Assembly: GCF_020991125.1 (NCBI RefSeq)
Contig: NZ_CP087715.1
Location: forward strand, 1,019,501-1,083,500
Origin: Microbulbifer celer
GTDB lineage: Bacteria; Pseudomonadota; Gammaproteobacteria; Pseudomonadales; Cellvibrionaceae
Length of the DNA stretch: 64,000 nt
Reading direction: 5' to 3'
Positions 8,003 to 16,561 of the stretch are shown piece by piece (positions within the stretch are counted from its first letter, which is position 1; every line of letters starts with the position of its first letter). The notes under the pieces are model-generated. The model was not told the DNA's origin. It saw nothing but the letters and a program-made list of their open reading frames with translations, and did not search any database. The translations under genes were made by a program, and so were the position numbers.

Positions 8003-9595
8003 GTGAAAGTATCCCAATTACAGGGGCAGCCCAGGCTGGACCTGCCTGTCTTTATTCCCGCCTTCGGCATTGCCATCATGGCCGCCTGTCTCCTGGTATT
8101 TAAACCGGATCAAGCTCAGACCTGGGCTGCTCATATGATGTCGCAGGTGACCAGCCAATTTGGTTGGCTGTTTGTATGCTTTGGTTTCGGCACGTTTGTT
8201 TTTGCACTGTGGCTGGCCTTCGGTCGCTTTGGCCAGGTGAAGATGGCACGCACCGATGAGCCACCGGAGTACTCCGAACTCAGCTGGGCGGCCATGATGT
8301 TTTCCGCCGGTATCGGTATCGGCCTGGTGAGCTGGTCTTTTGTCGAGCCAATTTATTACCTGTCGACACCGCCGCTGCATATTGATCCGCACTCGCCACA
8401 GGCTGCCGAGTGGGGCCATATGTACACGCTGTTCCACTGGAGCTTTGTGCCCTGGGCATTGTACGCGGTACCGTCCGTTGCCGTGGCGTATATGCTGCAT
8501 GTGCGCCGTCGTCCGTACCTGCGGATTTCAGAGGTCTGCCGCCCGCTGTTGGGGAATCGTGTAGATGGCTGGATCGGCAAGTTGATCGATACCCTGATTA
8601 TTCTCGGTTTGGTCGGGGGCGCGGGTACCTCATTGGGCCTGGGTGTACCGCTGGTTTCCGGACTGACTACCTCGCTGTTGGGTATCGAGAAAAACCTTTA
8701 TACCGAGCTGGGTGTGATTGCATTCTGGACCCTGATCTTTGGTGCCAGTGCCTATAAAGGTCTCAAGGCCGGTATCCGCATCCTCAGTGATATCAATATT
8801 TTTCTCGCTATTGCACTGGTACTCCTGGTGCTGTTTGTGGGCCCGACGGTATTTATCCTCTCCATGTCTGCCAACAGTATCGGTTTGATGCTGGACAGCT
8901 TCCCGCGTATCAGCTTCTGGCTGGACCCGATTGAGCGCGGTGGCTTTCCCGACGCCTGGACCCTGTTCTACTGGGCCTGGTGGATTGCCTACGCGCCGCT
9001 GATGGGGTTGTTTTTCGGGCGTATTTCCCGCGGGCGCACCATTCGCCAGATGGTACTGGGCATTCTGACGTGGGGTAGCCTCGGTTGTATTTCCTTCCTC
9101 AGTGTCTGTGGTTCTTATGCTTTGCACCTGGAGCTCTCCGGTGCATTGGAGGTAACCCAGCTGCTGAACGAGCAAGGTATTCCGGCCACTGTGGTGGCGA
9201 TCGTCAAAACTCTGCCATTCAGTAAAGTAGTGCTCGCCGCCTTCACTCTGCTCAGTTTTGTGTTTCTGGCAACTACGCTGGACTCTTCCGCCTATGTTCT
9301 GGCGAGTATCAGCACTAAAAATCTGTACGGAGAGCAGGAGCCGGGCAAACGCAATCGATTGGCCTGGGCGTTTGCGCTGGCACTGATCGCGGTGGGGCTG
9401 TTGTTCGCCAGTGGTCTGGATACGGTCAAGTCTCTGACCATTATCCTCGCACTCCCACTTACGATTGTGCTGTTCGTTATCTTCCGGGCGTTGACGCGGG
9501 TATTGAACGAAGACTTTGGCAAAGAAGTGCAGAAGGATGCCCTGATCGTGGCGTCGGCAAAGATTGATGCGAATAATTCAGATAAGGAAAACTAA
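8003..9595 (+). CDS. BCCT family transporter (betaine/carnitine/choline type)
   Basis: This 530-residue, 12-TM secondary transporter carries the BCCT signature region DAWTLFYWAWWIAYAPLMGLFFGRISRGRTIRQ, where aromatic residues cage a trimethylammonium group. The FSAGIGIGLVSWSFVEPIYY segment carries the glycine-rich unwound helix. The start is GTG at 8003 with AGGAAA upstream. It lies between the receptor and the periplasmic esterase genes in what looks like one transcript. Given the neighbours, carnitine is the likely substrate, taken up across the inner membrane; glycine betaine or choline are alternatives. Na+ or H+ coupling is not resolved. Confidence 0.93.
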   Translation: MKVSQLQGQPRLDLPVFIPAFGIAIMAACLLVFKPDQAQTWAAHMMSQVTSQFGWLFVCFGFGTFVFALWLAFGRFGQVKMARTDEPPEYSELSWAAMMFSAGIGIGLVSWSFVEPIYYLSTPPLHIDPHSPQAAEWGHMYTLFHWSFVPWALYAVPSVAVAYMLHVRRRPYLRISEVCRPLLGNRVDGWIGKLIDTLIILGLVGGAGTSLGLGVPLVSGLTTSLLGIEKNLYTELGVIAFWTLIFGASAYKGLKAGIRILSDINIFLAIALVLLVLFVGPTVFILSMSANSIGLMLDSFPRISFWLDPIERGGFPDAWTLFYWAWWIAYAPLMGLFFGRISRGRTIRQMVLGILTWGSLGCISFLSVCGSYALHLELSGALEVTQLLNEQGIPATVVAIVKTLPFSKVVLAAFTLLSFVFLATTLDSSAYVLASISTKNLYGEQEPGKRNRLAWAFALALIAVGLLFASGLDTVKSLTIILALPLTIVLFVIFRALTRVLNEDFGKEVQKDALIVASAKIDANNSDKEN

Positions 9596-9596
9596 G

Positions 9597-10511
9597 ATGT
9601 ATAAACCCAAGTTCATTTTGAGTGCTTTGGTGTCGGTATCGTTTTCGGCATTGTTGATGACCCCGCTCGCACAGGCGAACGATGAGAGCCGGCAGGAGCT
9701 CGAGGACGTGGTGGAAGAGGGGGGCATGGAGTCCTTTGTGGCTAACGCCATCGCCCACGCCAAAGCGACGGTGAAAGAAACCACATTGGATGTCATAAGC
9801 GAAGATCTGCGCCCATACGATCAGCGCTTTTTCCCTAAAGGTGGGGGCAAGGTGCCGACGGTGCTGTTCTTCCATGGTTGTAGCGGCCCAACTGAAAGCC
9901 ACGAGAAAGACTGGGCGAAGAAATTCAATGACGCCGGCATCGGTATGATCGCGGTCGACAGTTACGAGGGCCGTGGTATCGAATGGGAGCAGGCGTGTAA
10001 CTTCCAGGCGATGACACCCTGGCAGCGCTCCGCGGATATTCTGGCCACCATCGAAGACGTTGAGAATGACCCGCGTGTGGACGCAGACCAGCTGTACCTG
10101 GCCGGCTTCTCTCACGGTGCAGTGACCATCTGGGCGGCATTGGCTCAGGCTTCTGCCAAGAGCGCACCTTTTAGCCTTGTCGAATGGCCACAGGTTGACT
10201 TTGAGCAGCGTGTACAGGGTGCCTTCATGTTCTATGGCACCTGCATGCAGCCGTGGACGGTCGATGTAGACAGCGTCATGTTCCTCGGCACCGAAGACCG
10301 CTACATCGAAGAAGAAGTCTGTCAGGCATATGCGCCCAAGCATCCAGAGAATGCCGGCGAGCTGACTTTGAAGATCTATCCGGGGGCCACCCACACTTTC
10401 GACCACGCCAACCCGAATCAGGCAAATATTGAAGCGGGCTCGGTGTTTGATGCCGAGGCCACAGAAGACGCCTGGCAGACCATGCTGAAAATGATCAAGG
10501 GCAATCAGTAA
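9597..10511 (+). CDS. Periplasmic dienelactone-hydrolase-family esterase
   Basis: This 304-residue protein starts at 9597, where AAGGAAAACTAAG precedes the ATG; an upstream in-frame ATG at 9564 lacks this site. A signal peptide ends near LAQA. The fold is DLH-like alpha/beta hydrolase: VLFFHGCSGPTESH, nucleophile elbow AGFSHGAVTIW (Ser rather than the Cys of true dienelactone hydrolases), FLGTEDRYIEEEV with the acid, and ATHTFDHANP with the catalytic His. It starts one base after the BCCT stop and its stop overlaps the thioesterase start (TAATG). Inferred role: hydrolysing acylcarnitine to carnitine in the periplasm, as HocS does in Pseudomonas carnitine operons, though not by the same family. 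Confidence 0.8.
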   Translation: MYKPKFILSALVSVSFSALLMTPLAQANDESRQELEDVVEEGGMESFVANAIAHAKATVKETTLDVISEDLRPYDQRFFPKGGGKVPTVLFFHGCSGPTESHEKDWAKKFNDAGIGMIAVDSYEGRGIEWEQACNFQAMTPWQRSADILATIEDVENDPRVDADQLYLAGFSHGAVTIWAALAQASAKSAPFSLVEWPQVDFEQRVQGAFMFYGTCMQPWTVDVDSVMFLGTEDRYIEEEVCQAYAPKHPENAGELTLKIYPGATHTFDHANPNQANIEAGSVFDAEATEDAWQTMLKMIKGNQ

Positions 10512-10933
10512 TGGCGGGCGTACGTACTTTTTCCGGTGTGGCGCACACCTGGCTATGCGATGAAATGGGGCACATGAATACCCGCAACTATGTGGGGATG
10601 TTTGACGATGCCATGCAGCACTTTATGTTGACCCTTGGCCACCAGGCGATGGTGGATGGGGAGCGTTGCCTGGGTTGGGCGGATGTCCGCCACGAGATCG
10701 ACTACAAGGCAGAGGTGCCGGAAGGTGCGCTAGTGCATGTGGAGTGCGAAGCGTTGCGCGTGGGGAACAGCTCCATCACATACCGCCAGATACTGGTGCT
10801 GACCGAGACTGGTGAAGTGGCAGCGGTCAACAAGGCGACTTCAGTGCTGTTCGACCTCAAGCGGCGCGGTACTGCGTTCATTCCCGATGTGATGCGAGAG
10901 AAGGTGAAGCCGTATATGGCTGAAGATGTCTGA
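10511..10933 (+). CDS. 4-hydroxybenzoyl-CoA-type thioesterase, probably betainyl-CoA thioesterase
   Basis: A 140-residue hotdog-fold thioesterase. The catalytic region WLCDEMGHMNTRNYVGMFDDA matches the D-x-x-G-H-x-N pattern of 4HBT enzymes. In carnitine degradation the BKACE product betainyl-CoA is hydrolysed by such a thioesterase (CdhB in Pseudomonas) to glycine betaine. In some bacteria it is fused to carnitine dehydrogenase; here it is separate and ends the rightward transporter operon. The start codon overlaps the esterase stop, so translation is coupled. A strong terminator follows at 10957. Function is inferred from family and context. Confidence 0.82.
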   Translation: MAGVRTFSGVAHTWLCDEMGHMNTRNYVGMFDDAMQHFMLTLGHQAMVDGERCLGWADVRHEIDYKAEVPEGALVHVECEALRVGNSSITYRQILVLTETGEVAAVNKATSVLFDLKRRGTAFIPDVMREKVKPYMAEDV

Positions 10934-10956
10934 CGACGGCTATTGATCGCGCTCAT

Positions 10957-10983
10957 GAAACCCCGCATTGCGGGGTTTTTTTA
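10957..10983 (+). terminator. Rho-independent terminator after the thioesterase gene
   Basis: CCCCGC (10961-10966) pairs with GCGGGG (10970-10975) around ATT, extended by flanking AAA/TTT and followed by seven T residues. It closes the receptor-BCCT-esterase-thioesterase transcript. Confidence 0.9.
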
Positions 10984-11226
10984 TGGGGCAGTCGGTCGTT
11001 TGCGGGCGGGTAGGGCTGTGCAGCAGGCCGCCGTCGAGTGGCAGGAAAAGTGCATGTCTTACCAGTCTCGGTGGTGATGGCCGAAGTTGAAATGCTATTG
11101 CATGGATTGGCCATACCAATAATGGAATTTGTGGAAAGTAATCTGTACTCTCTGTGCCACGTATCAGTATGTGACGCCGTCGAATATTGCGGTTTAGTGG
11201 TTGGTAGAGTCAATTTGAGAGCAGAT

Positions 11227-12288
11227 ATGGCAGGACGTAACAGCGGTTTGCGGGGGGCGAGTATTGCCGCCGTGATACTGAGTATGGGGTTTCTTTCCGC
11301 ATGTCAGCAGGAGCCCGGGGCGGGTTCCCGCGAGCGGGAAACCCCAGCGCAGCCCGTGGTCACGGAAGCAGTGGCCTGGCAGCCGCGACAGGTCAAGGTA
11401 GAGGCGGTGGGAACATCCCGTGCATACAAGAGCGTTACCCTGTATCCGGAAGTGCGTGGCGAAGTCGTTGAAGTCTCGCTAAAAGCCGGCGACCGCGTTA
11501 AAGCGGGACAGGCGATCGTTAAACTCGATGACCGCGATCAGAAACTGGCAGTAGAGCTGGCCCAGGTCAACCTGGAGGATGCCAAACGACTCTTCAGCCG
11601 CTACAAACGAACGCGCAGCTCGGGCTCGGTCACCGAGAGCGCGTTGGACGATGCGCGCAGTGCGGTAGAGCGCGCTCGCCTCAGCCTGGCACGGGCGCAG
11701 GTGGCGCTGGATTACCGCCGTGTCAAAGCCCCGTTTGATGGACACATCGGGATCACCAATATCGATCCCGGTGCCCGTATCGATCCCTCCACCGCCATCA
11801 CCACCATTGACGATCGCAGTACGCTGCTGGTGACCTTTCAGGTGCCGGAGTTGTTTCTGGGCCAGATCAAAGAGGGGCAGTCGATTTCGGTGGCCACCTG
11901 GGCCAATGGCAACCCGGACCATCAGGGGCAAGTGATCGATATCGATAGCCGCGTCAGCCCCGACACCCGAACCTTTGCGGTGCGCGCACAGGTAGACAAC
12001 AGCGCTGATCTGCTGCGGCCCGGTATGAGTTTCCGGGTGACGCTCAGTATGGAAGCGGGCCGATACCCGGTGATACCGGAAGTGGCCTTGCAGTGGGGGA
12101 ATGACGGCGCGTTTGTATGGGCGGTGCAGGAAAATGGAACCGTCAGCCGGGTACCGGCCACCGTGGTGCAGCGACTGCAGGGTGCGATTCTGGTGGAGTC
12201 GGACCTGCCGGAAGGTCAATCCGTGGTTACAGAGGGTACCCAGCGAATGCGCGAGGGATTGCCAGTGACCAATCTGGCGGGGCTGTAA
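11227..12288 (+). CDS. RND efflux periplasmic adaptor lipoprotein (membrane fusion protein)
   Basis: The chosen ATG at 11227 gives a 353-residue protein with a lipoprotein signal, lipobox LSAC with Cys26; a longer frame from 11038 would bury it. After the anchor come the HlyD/AcrA layers: a beta-barrel/lipoyl half (VSLKAGDRVKAGQAIVKLDDRDQKL), a short alpha-hairpin (about residues 110-150), the second lipoyl half VKAPFDGHIGITNIDPGARI, and the beta-barrel VPELFLGQIKEGQSI. It would link the RND pump to an outer-membrane channel not encoded here. It stops 3 bases before the pump gene. Confidence 0.93.
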   Translation: MAGRNSGLRGASIAAVILSMGFLSACQQEPGAGSRERETPAQPVVTEAVAWQPRQVKVEAVGTSRAYKSVTLYPEVRGEVVEVSLKAGDRVKAGQAIVKLDDRDQKLAVELAQVNLEDAKRLFSRYKRTRSSGSVTESALDDARSAVERARLSLARAQVALDYRRVKAPFDGHIGITNIDPGARIDPSTAITTIDDRSTLLVTFQVPELFLGQIKEGQSISVATWANGNPDHQGQVIDIDSRVSPDTRTFAVRAQVDNSADLLRPGMSFRVTLSMEAGRYPVIPEVALQWGNDGAFVWAVQENGTVSRVPATVVQRLQGAILVESDLPEGQSVVTEGTQRMREGLPVTNLAGL

Positions 12289-12291
12289 GTC

Positions 12292-15200
12292 ATGACGGAT
12301 CACACCAAGGACGCAGCCCCGGCTGACTTTAATCGCGATGATCTCGCCTCGCTGGCGATCCGGCGTCCGGTGTTGGTGCTGGTACTCAACCTGTTGATCG
12401 CTATTGCCGGCATCGCCGCATTCAGCGCGGTGGAAGTGCGGGAACTGCCTGATGTGGACGTACCCATTGTTTCCGTTCGCGGCGAAATGCCCGGGGCCTC
12501 ACCGGAAACCATGGACTCGGAAGTGACCAGTATCGTGGAGGGCGCCGTGGCCCGGGTTTCCGGCGTCAAGCACATCGAGTCGTCCAGTGAAGAAAACAAC
12601 TTCCGTATCCATATTGAATTCAATTCCAATATCGATCTGGATACTGCAGCGGCGGACGTGCGCGAGGCAGTGAGCCAGGCGGAGCGGGAATTGCCGGACG
12701 ACGGCGAGCAATTGACCGTGGTGAAAGCCGCGGATCAACCTGAGCCGGTGATGCATCTGGCGGTGACCAGCGACCGCCTGCGTGATGAAGCGCTCACCTA
12801 CATTATTGAAAAAGACATTATTCCCGAGTTGATCTCAATTCCCGGTGTGGCCGATGTGCCGATCAACGGCCAGCGCCAGCGCGTTTTGCGGGTTGTGCTG
12901 GATCCACTGCGCCTGACCAGTTTCGGTCTGTCTGTCAGTGATGTGGCGGGTGTACTGGAGCAGGCACCGCTGGATGTGCCTTCCGGCAGCTTCACATCAG
13001 AAGATCAACAACTGCTGGTGCGTACGGATGCCTCCACCGTTACCGAAGCGCAGATTCGGGACATCATTGTGGACGGTGAGGTGCGCATTGGCGACGTCGC
13101 GCATGTGTCGTTCGGGCCGGAAGATGTCCAGTCTCTGGTATATCTCAATGATCGCCCGGTCATTGGTCTCGGCGTGGTGCGTCAGGCCCAGAGTAACACC
13201 ATCGAGATCAGTGAGGGCGTGCGCCGGGCTGTGGACTCGCTGAATGAGCGCTTTGATAATCTTTCGATCACTGTTACCGAAGACCGCGCGGTGTTCATTA
13301 AAGGTTCGGTGAAGGAAGTGGTTACCAGCCTGATGTATACCGTGCTGATTGTGATCGCAGCGATCTGGCTGTTCTTCGGCAATCTGCGCACCACCCTGGT
13401 TCCCAGTACCGCGATTCCCATCGCACTGGTCGGCACGCTCGCGGGCATCTGGCTGATGGGGTTCTCCATCAATATTCTGACGCTGTTGGCCATTGTGCTC
13501 GCCACCGGTCTGGTAGTGGATGATGCGATTGTGGTACTGGAGAATATCCAGCGCCTGCGCAGCCAGGGTATGGGCGCCCGCGCGGCCGCAGTGCTGGGGA
13601 CACGACAGGTGGTCTTTGCGGTTCTCGCCACCACCGCGGTATTGATCAGTGTGTTTATTCCCATCGCGCTGTTACCGAGTACCGCGGGGCGTATGTTCCG
13701 CGAGTTTGGCCTGGTGCTGGCGACGGCGGTGGCACTGTCTTCTGTGGTGGCTCTGACCCTGGTGCCGATGCTGACTGCGCGGGTGTCTCGGAATGACTTC
13801 CAGAGTGAGTCGAATGCCGAACCCCATCCGTTTTACGTGCGCCTGGTTCGTATCGGAGAAAAGATTGCCAGCGGCTATTACCGTAGCCTCGCGGCGTGTC
13901 TGCGTCACGGCTGGTTGAGCTTTGCAGTGGCCATGATGCTTGCGGTGGGCGCTGGTGGTCTTTATCTCTCCCTGGGCAAGGAATTGTTGCCCTCGGAAGA
14001 TCGCGGTGTGATTTACGTGTTCGCCACTGGCCCCGATGGGGTGGGGCAGAACTATATCGGGCGTCAGGCGGAGCATATCGAGGATGTGTTGCGGCCGCTG
14101 GTGGCGCGCGGCGATGCGACGGATATCATTTCCCAAGTAGGCCGCTACGATCCCAATCGGGCGCACTTTTCGTTGCCGCTGGCACCCTGGGAGCAGCGTA
14201 CTGTGTCTCAGCAATCCCTGATTGACGAAATCCTCGGCCCGCTGGAGCAGATTCCCGGCGCCCGCATTCGCGTCAGTAGCCCGAACAGTCTTTCCCTGCG
14301 TGGTGGCGGCGGTGGTATCGAGGTTGCTCTGGTGGGCAATGATTACCCGCATATTTACGATGCCGCGCGCAAAATGGCGCGCGCCATGGAGGATCGGCTG
14401 CCTCACCTTGGGCAGCCGGATATCAGCTATCGCCCCAGCCAGCCGCAGTTATCGATCGAGATCGATCGCCGCCGCGCCGCCGACCTCGGCGTGCCGCTGG
14501 ACAGTATCGCCACTACCTTGCGCACCGTTGTCGATGGCCTGGATGTGGTGGACCTGAACGTGGGGGATCAGGCGGTGCCGATCATGCTGGAAACTGCCAA
14601 TACCACGGTTTCCTCGCCGGAAGATCTGGTCAACCTGTATGTAAAAAGTGACAGCGGTGCGCTGTTACCGCTGTCGAGTATGGTCACCCTACGGGAAGAG
14701 AGCGTTGCCGCCGAACTCGACCGTCACGGGCAGCGCCGCGCGATTGAGATTGATGCGGGGCTGGAACCTGGTTATCCCTTGGCCAGTGCAGTCGAGGATA
14801 TCCGTCAGCTGGGCAAGGAAGTGCTGCCGGAAGATGTGGGGATCGTCTTTCTGGGCGAGGCGGATTCTCTGGAGGAAAGCTCGCGGGAAGTGGCCATGAC
14901 CTACGCCATCGCCGCATTGGTGGTTTTCCTTGTGCTGTGTGCGCAGTTCGAGGGCATCAGCAGCGCGGTGATCGTGATGACCACGGTGCCCTTTGGTCTG
15001 GCTGCGGCGGTTTACGCACTGTTTTTCACTGGCACTACGGTGAATATCTTTTCCCAGATCGGCCTGGTGATGCTGATCGGCCTGATGGCCAAGAACGGGA
15101 TCCTGCTGGTGGAGTTTGCGGACCAGTTGCGGGACCGTGGATACAGCGTATACGACGCTGTCACCGAAGCCGCACGGGTGCGTCTGCGTCCCATCGCCAT

Positions 15201-15441
15201 GACCATGCTGTCCACCGTGCTCGGCGGCCTGCCATTGATCCTGAGCTCCGGCCCCGGCGCCGAAGCGCGCTCCGCCATCGGCTGGGTGATGTTCGGTGGC
15301 CTTGGGCTGGCGGCGCTGTTTACCCTCTACCTGACACCGGTTGTGTATCTGGGGCTGGGACGTTTTCACAAACCGCGCTCGGTGGAAAGCAGCCGGCTTG
15401 AGGAAGAGTTGCAGCAGGCTGCGAAGGGGGCAGACGGATAA
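12292..15441 (+). CDS. RND family efflux permease (AcrB/MdtC-like)
   Basis: This 1049-residue inner-membrane proton-driven pump has the usual 12 TM helices in two halves with two large periplasmic loops. The TM4 proton relay is seen in ATGLVVDDAIVVLENIQRLRSQG (two adjacent Asp). The second half has GLVMLIGLMAKNGILLVEFADQLRDRG. Length equals typical HAE1/HME-type pumps; the absence of a Met-rich cleft and of heavy-metal motifs favours small organic substrates. It is encoded directly downstream of its adaptor. No regulator or outer-membrane factor adjoins, so it may use a shared TolC. Confidence 0.95.
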   Translation: MTDHTKDAAPADFNRDDLASLAIRRPVLVLVLNLLIAIAGIAAFSAVEVRELPDVDVPIVSVRGEMPGASPETMDSEVTSIVEGAVARVSGVKHIESSSEENNFRIHIEFNSNIDLDTAAADVREAVSQAERELPDDGEQLTVVKAADQPEPVMHLAVTSDRLRDEALTYIIEKDIIPELISIPGVADVPINGQRQRVLRVVLDPLRLTSFGLSVSDVAGVLEQAPLDVPSGSFTSEDQQLLVRTDASTVTEAQIRDIIVDGEVRIGDVAHVSFGPEDVQSLVYLNDRPVIGLGVVRQAQSNTIEISEGVRRAVDSLNERFDNLSITVTEDRAVFIKGSVKEVVTSLMYTVLIVIAAIWLFFGNLRTTLVPSTAIPIALVGTLAGIWLMGFSINILTLLAIVLATGLVVDDAIVVLENIQRLRSQGMGARAAAVLGTRQVVFAVLATTAVLISVFIPIALLPSTAGRMFREFGLVLATAVALSSVVALTLVPMLTARVSRNDFQSESNAEPHPFYVRLVRIGEKIASGYYRSLAACLRHGWLSFAVAMMLAVGAGGLYLSLGKELLPSEDRGVIYVFATGPDGVGQNYIGRQAEHIEDVLRPLVARGDATDIISQVGRYDPNRAHFSLPLAPWEQRTVSQQSLIDEILGPLEQIPGARIRVSSPNSLSLRGGGGGIEVALVGNDYPHIYDAARKMARAMEDRLPHLGQPDISYRPSQPQLSIEIDRRRAADLGVPLDSIATTLRTVVDGLDVVDLNVGDQAVPIMLETANTTVSSPEDLVNLYVKSDSGALLPLSSMVTLREESVAAELDRHGQRRAIEIDAGLEPGYPLASAVEDIRQLGKEVLPEDVGIVFLGEADSLEESSREVAMTYAIAALVVFLVLCAQFEGISSAVIVMTTVPFGLAAAVYALFFTGTTVNIFSQIGLVMLIGLMAKNGILLVEFADQLRDRGYSVYDAVTEAARVRLRPIAMTMLSTVLGGLPLILSSGPGAEARSAIGWVMFGGLGLAALFTLYLTPVVYLGLGRFHKPRSVESSRLEEELQQAAKGADG

Positions 15442-15493
15442 GAAAACGCTAAGAAGCACTAATGGGTACAGAGAAAAGTCTCGAGCTTTTGTC

Positions 15494-15979
15494 TCAGTTT
15501 GTCTTCGTCGGTTGAGTACCCGGTGAAATATTGAAAGACTCAAAAGCCGCACCCAATCGGGTTGCGGCTTTTCTTTTTCCGATCCTGTGCAATATCGCCA
15601 TCACACATTCCGCCGTGCACAAGCCGCCTTCCGGCTGGTTGCGGCGCAGGCGGTAGCTGGATGCTGTTTCTGTTGAGATGGCGAACTTCGGAGCGGCTTT
15701 CAGGTACGGGCTGTGGTTGTAGATCTTGCGGGCTTCCTGCCAGGTGGCATCTATCAGGATGACCCGATTGAAGTCCTCCAGTTGTGCATCGTGATCACTG
15801 TCGATGGGGTAGACCAGTGCCGCCTCGCCGCGCTCTACGGCTTCCACCAGTGCCGGGTCCGGGTTGCGGCGTTCCCAGACCACGCGCTCAACCAGCGCCC
15901 CACAGCACGCCAGGGCCAGAGCGCCGGTATTGGTCTTGCGGTCCAGCTCCCGTTGGTGGGTGAGCAGGGTGATCTTCAT
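15494..15979 (-). CDS. DTW-domain tRNA-uridine aminocarboxypropyltransferase
   Basis: This 161-residue protein has the DTW signature in VILIDATWQEARKIYNHSPYL and a SYRLRRNQPEGGLCTAECVMAIL segment, as in the TapT/TuaA family that transfers the 3-amino-3-carboxypropyl group of SAM to uridine (acp3U) in tRNA. It is at the short end of the family and lacks the N-terminal zinc-finger cysteines of E. coli TapT, although ALACCGALVERVVWERRNPD is retained. It is convergent with the RND operon, whose terminator hairpin lies inside its 3' coding sequence. Confidence 0.85.
   Translation of the reverse strand: MKITLLTHQRELDRKTNTGALALACCGALVERVVWERRNPDPALVEAVERGEAALVYPIDSDHDAQLEDFNRVILIDATWQEARKIYNHSPYLKAAPKFAISTETASSYRLRRNQPEGGLCTAECVMAILHRIGKRKAATRLGAAFESFNISPGTQPTKTN
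15542..15578 (+). terminator. Terminator of the RND operon lying within the DTW gene
   Basis: AAAAGCCGC (15542-15550) pairs with GCGGCTTTT (15564-15572), with an inner ACCC/GGGT step, then CTTTTT. On the + strand this is a good intrinsic terminator for the efflux operon 100 bases upstream. It overlaps the last 30 codons of the convergent DTW gene. Confidence 0.7.
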
Positions 15980-16003
15980 AAAGGGTAAAAGTGAAGCGGG
16001 GGC

Positions 16004-16393
16004 TCAGAACCGGGACAGCTCTTCGCGCAGATCCTGCTCCAGGTCTGCCGGCTCCGTGATCCAAACGCTGTTATCCGCACCCGGGAAAACGCCCACTTCA
16101 ATGGCATCCTTTTCCAGCCCGGGGAGCCAGCGGTTCAGGAACTGGGGGAGGGGAATGCTCTTGGCTTTCAGGTCACTCTCGCTGGCGGCATAGGCCTCGG
16201 CGAAGGCTTCGCTCGGCCACAGGGGCAGGTACTCGAAGCCGCCCTGGTCTTCCGAGTGCAGCTTCAGGAAGTGTTCGTCACTGTTGATCAGGATCCAGAT
16301 CTCCCGCTCTTCACCGACGGCATCCAGGAAATATTCATAGCGGGCTTCGCAATCCAGGCCGAGGATTTCACTGACTTCATTTTGGCTCATCAT
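16004..16393 (-). CDS. DUF2750-like protein
   Basis: Taking the ATG at 16393 (two tandem ATGs, GAGCGGA just upstream) gives 129 residues. Its order of motifs, EARYEYFLDAVGEEREIWIL then LHSEDQGGFEYLPLWPSEAFAEAYA and a C-terminal EVGVFPGADNSVWITEPADLEQDL, matches the small DUF2750 family of unknown function. The frame stays open a further 40 codons upstream, but that part does not resemble the family. It stands alone, in the same direction as the DTW gene. No catalytic residues can be assigned. Confidence 0.75.
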   Translation of the reverse strand: MMSQNEVSEILGLDCEARYEYFLDAVGEEREIWILINSDEHFLKLHSEDQGGFEYLPLWPSEAFAEAYAASESDLKAKSIPLPQFLNRWLPGLEKDAIEVGVFPGADNSVWITEPADLEQDLREELSRF

Positions 16394-16561
16394 TCCGCTC
16401 GCTATATCTGAGTATTTACTGCCATAGCTTACGCGAAGATCTGTCCCAGAGCCCGGAAATTTAGCCTTCAGCCTGTTACTGCGATATCGGTCTGTCGCTG
16501 AATGCCCGGTCACACCCTGGATGCTTTCCTGTTTGAAGCATACTCCGGCGCGCTGCTCCGG

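Noticed and set aside
11038-11226. Longer start for the RND adaptor
   Set aside because: It would place 63 residues ahead of a perfect lipoprotein signal; the ATG at 11227 is preferred.
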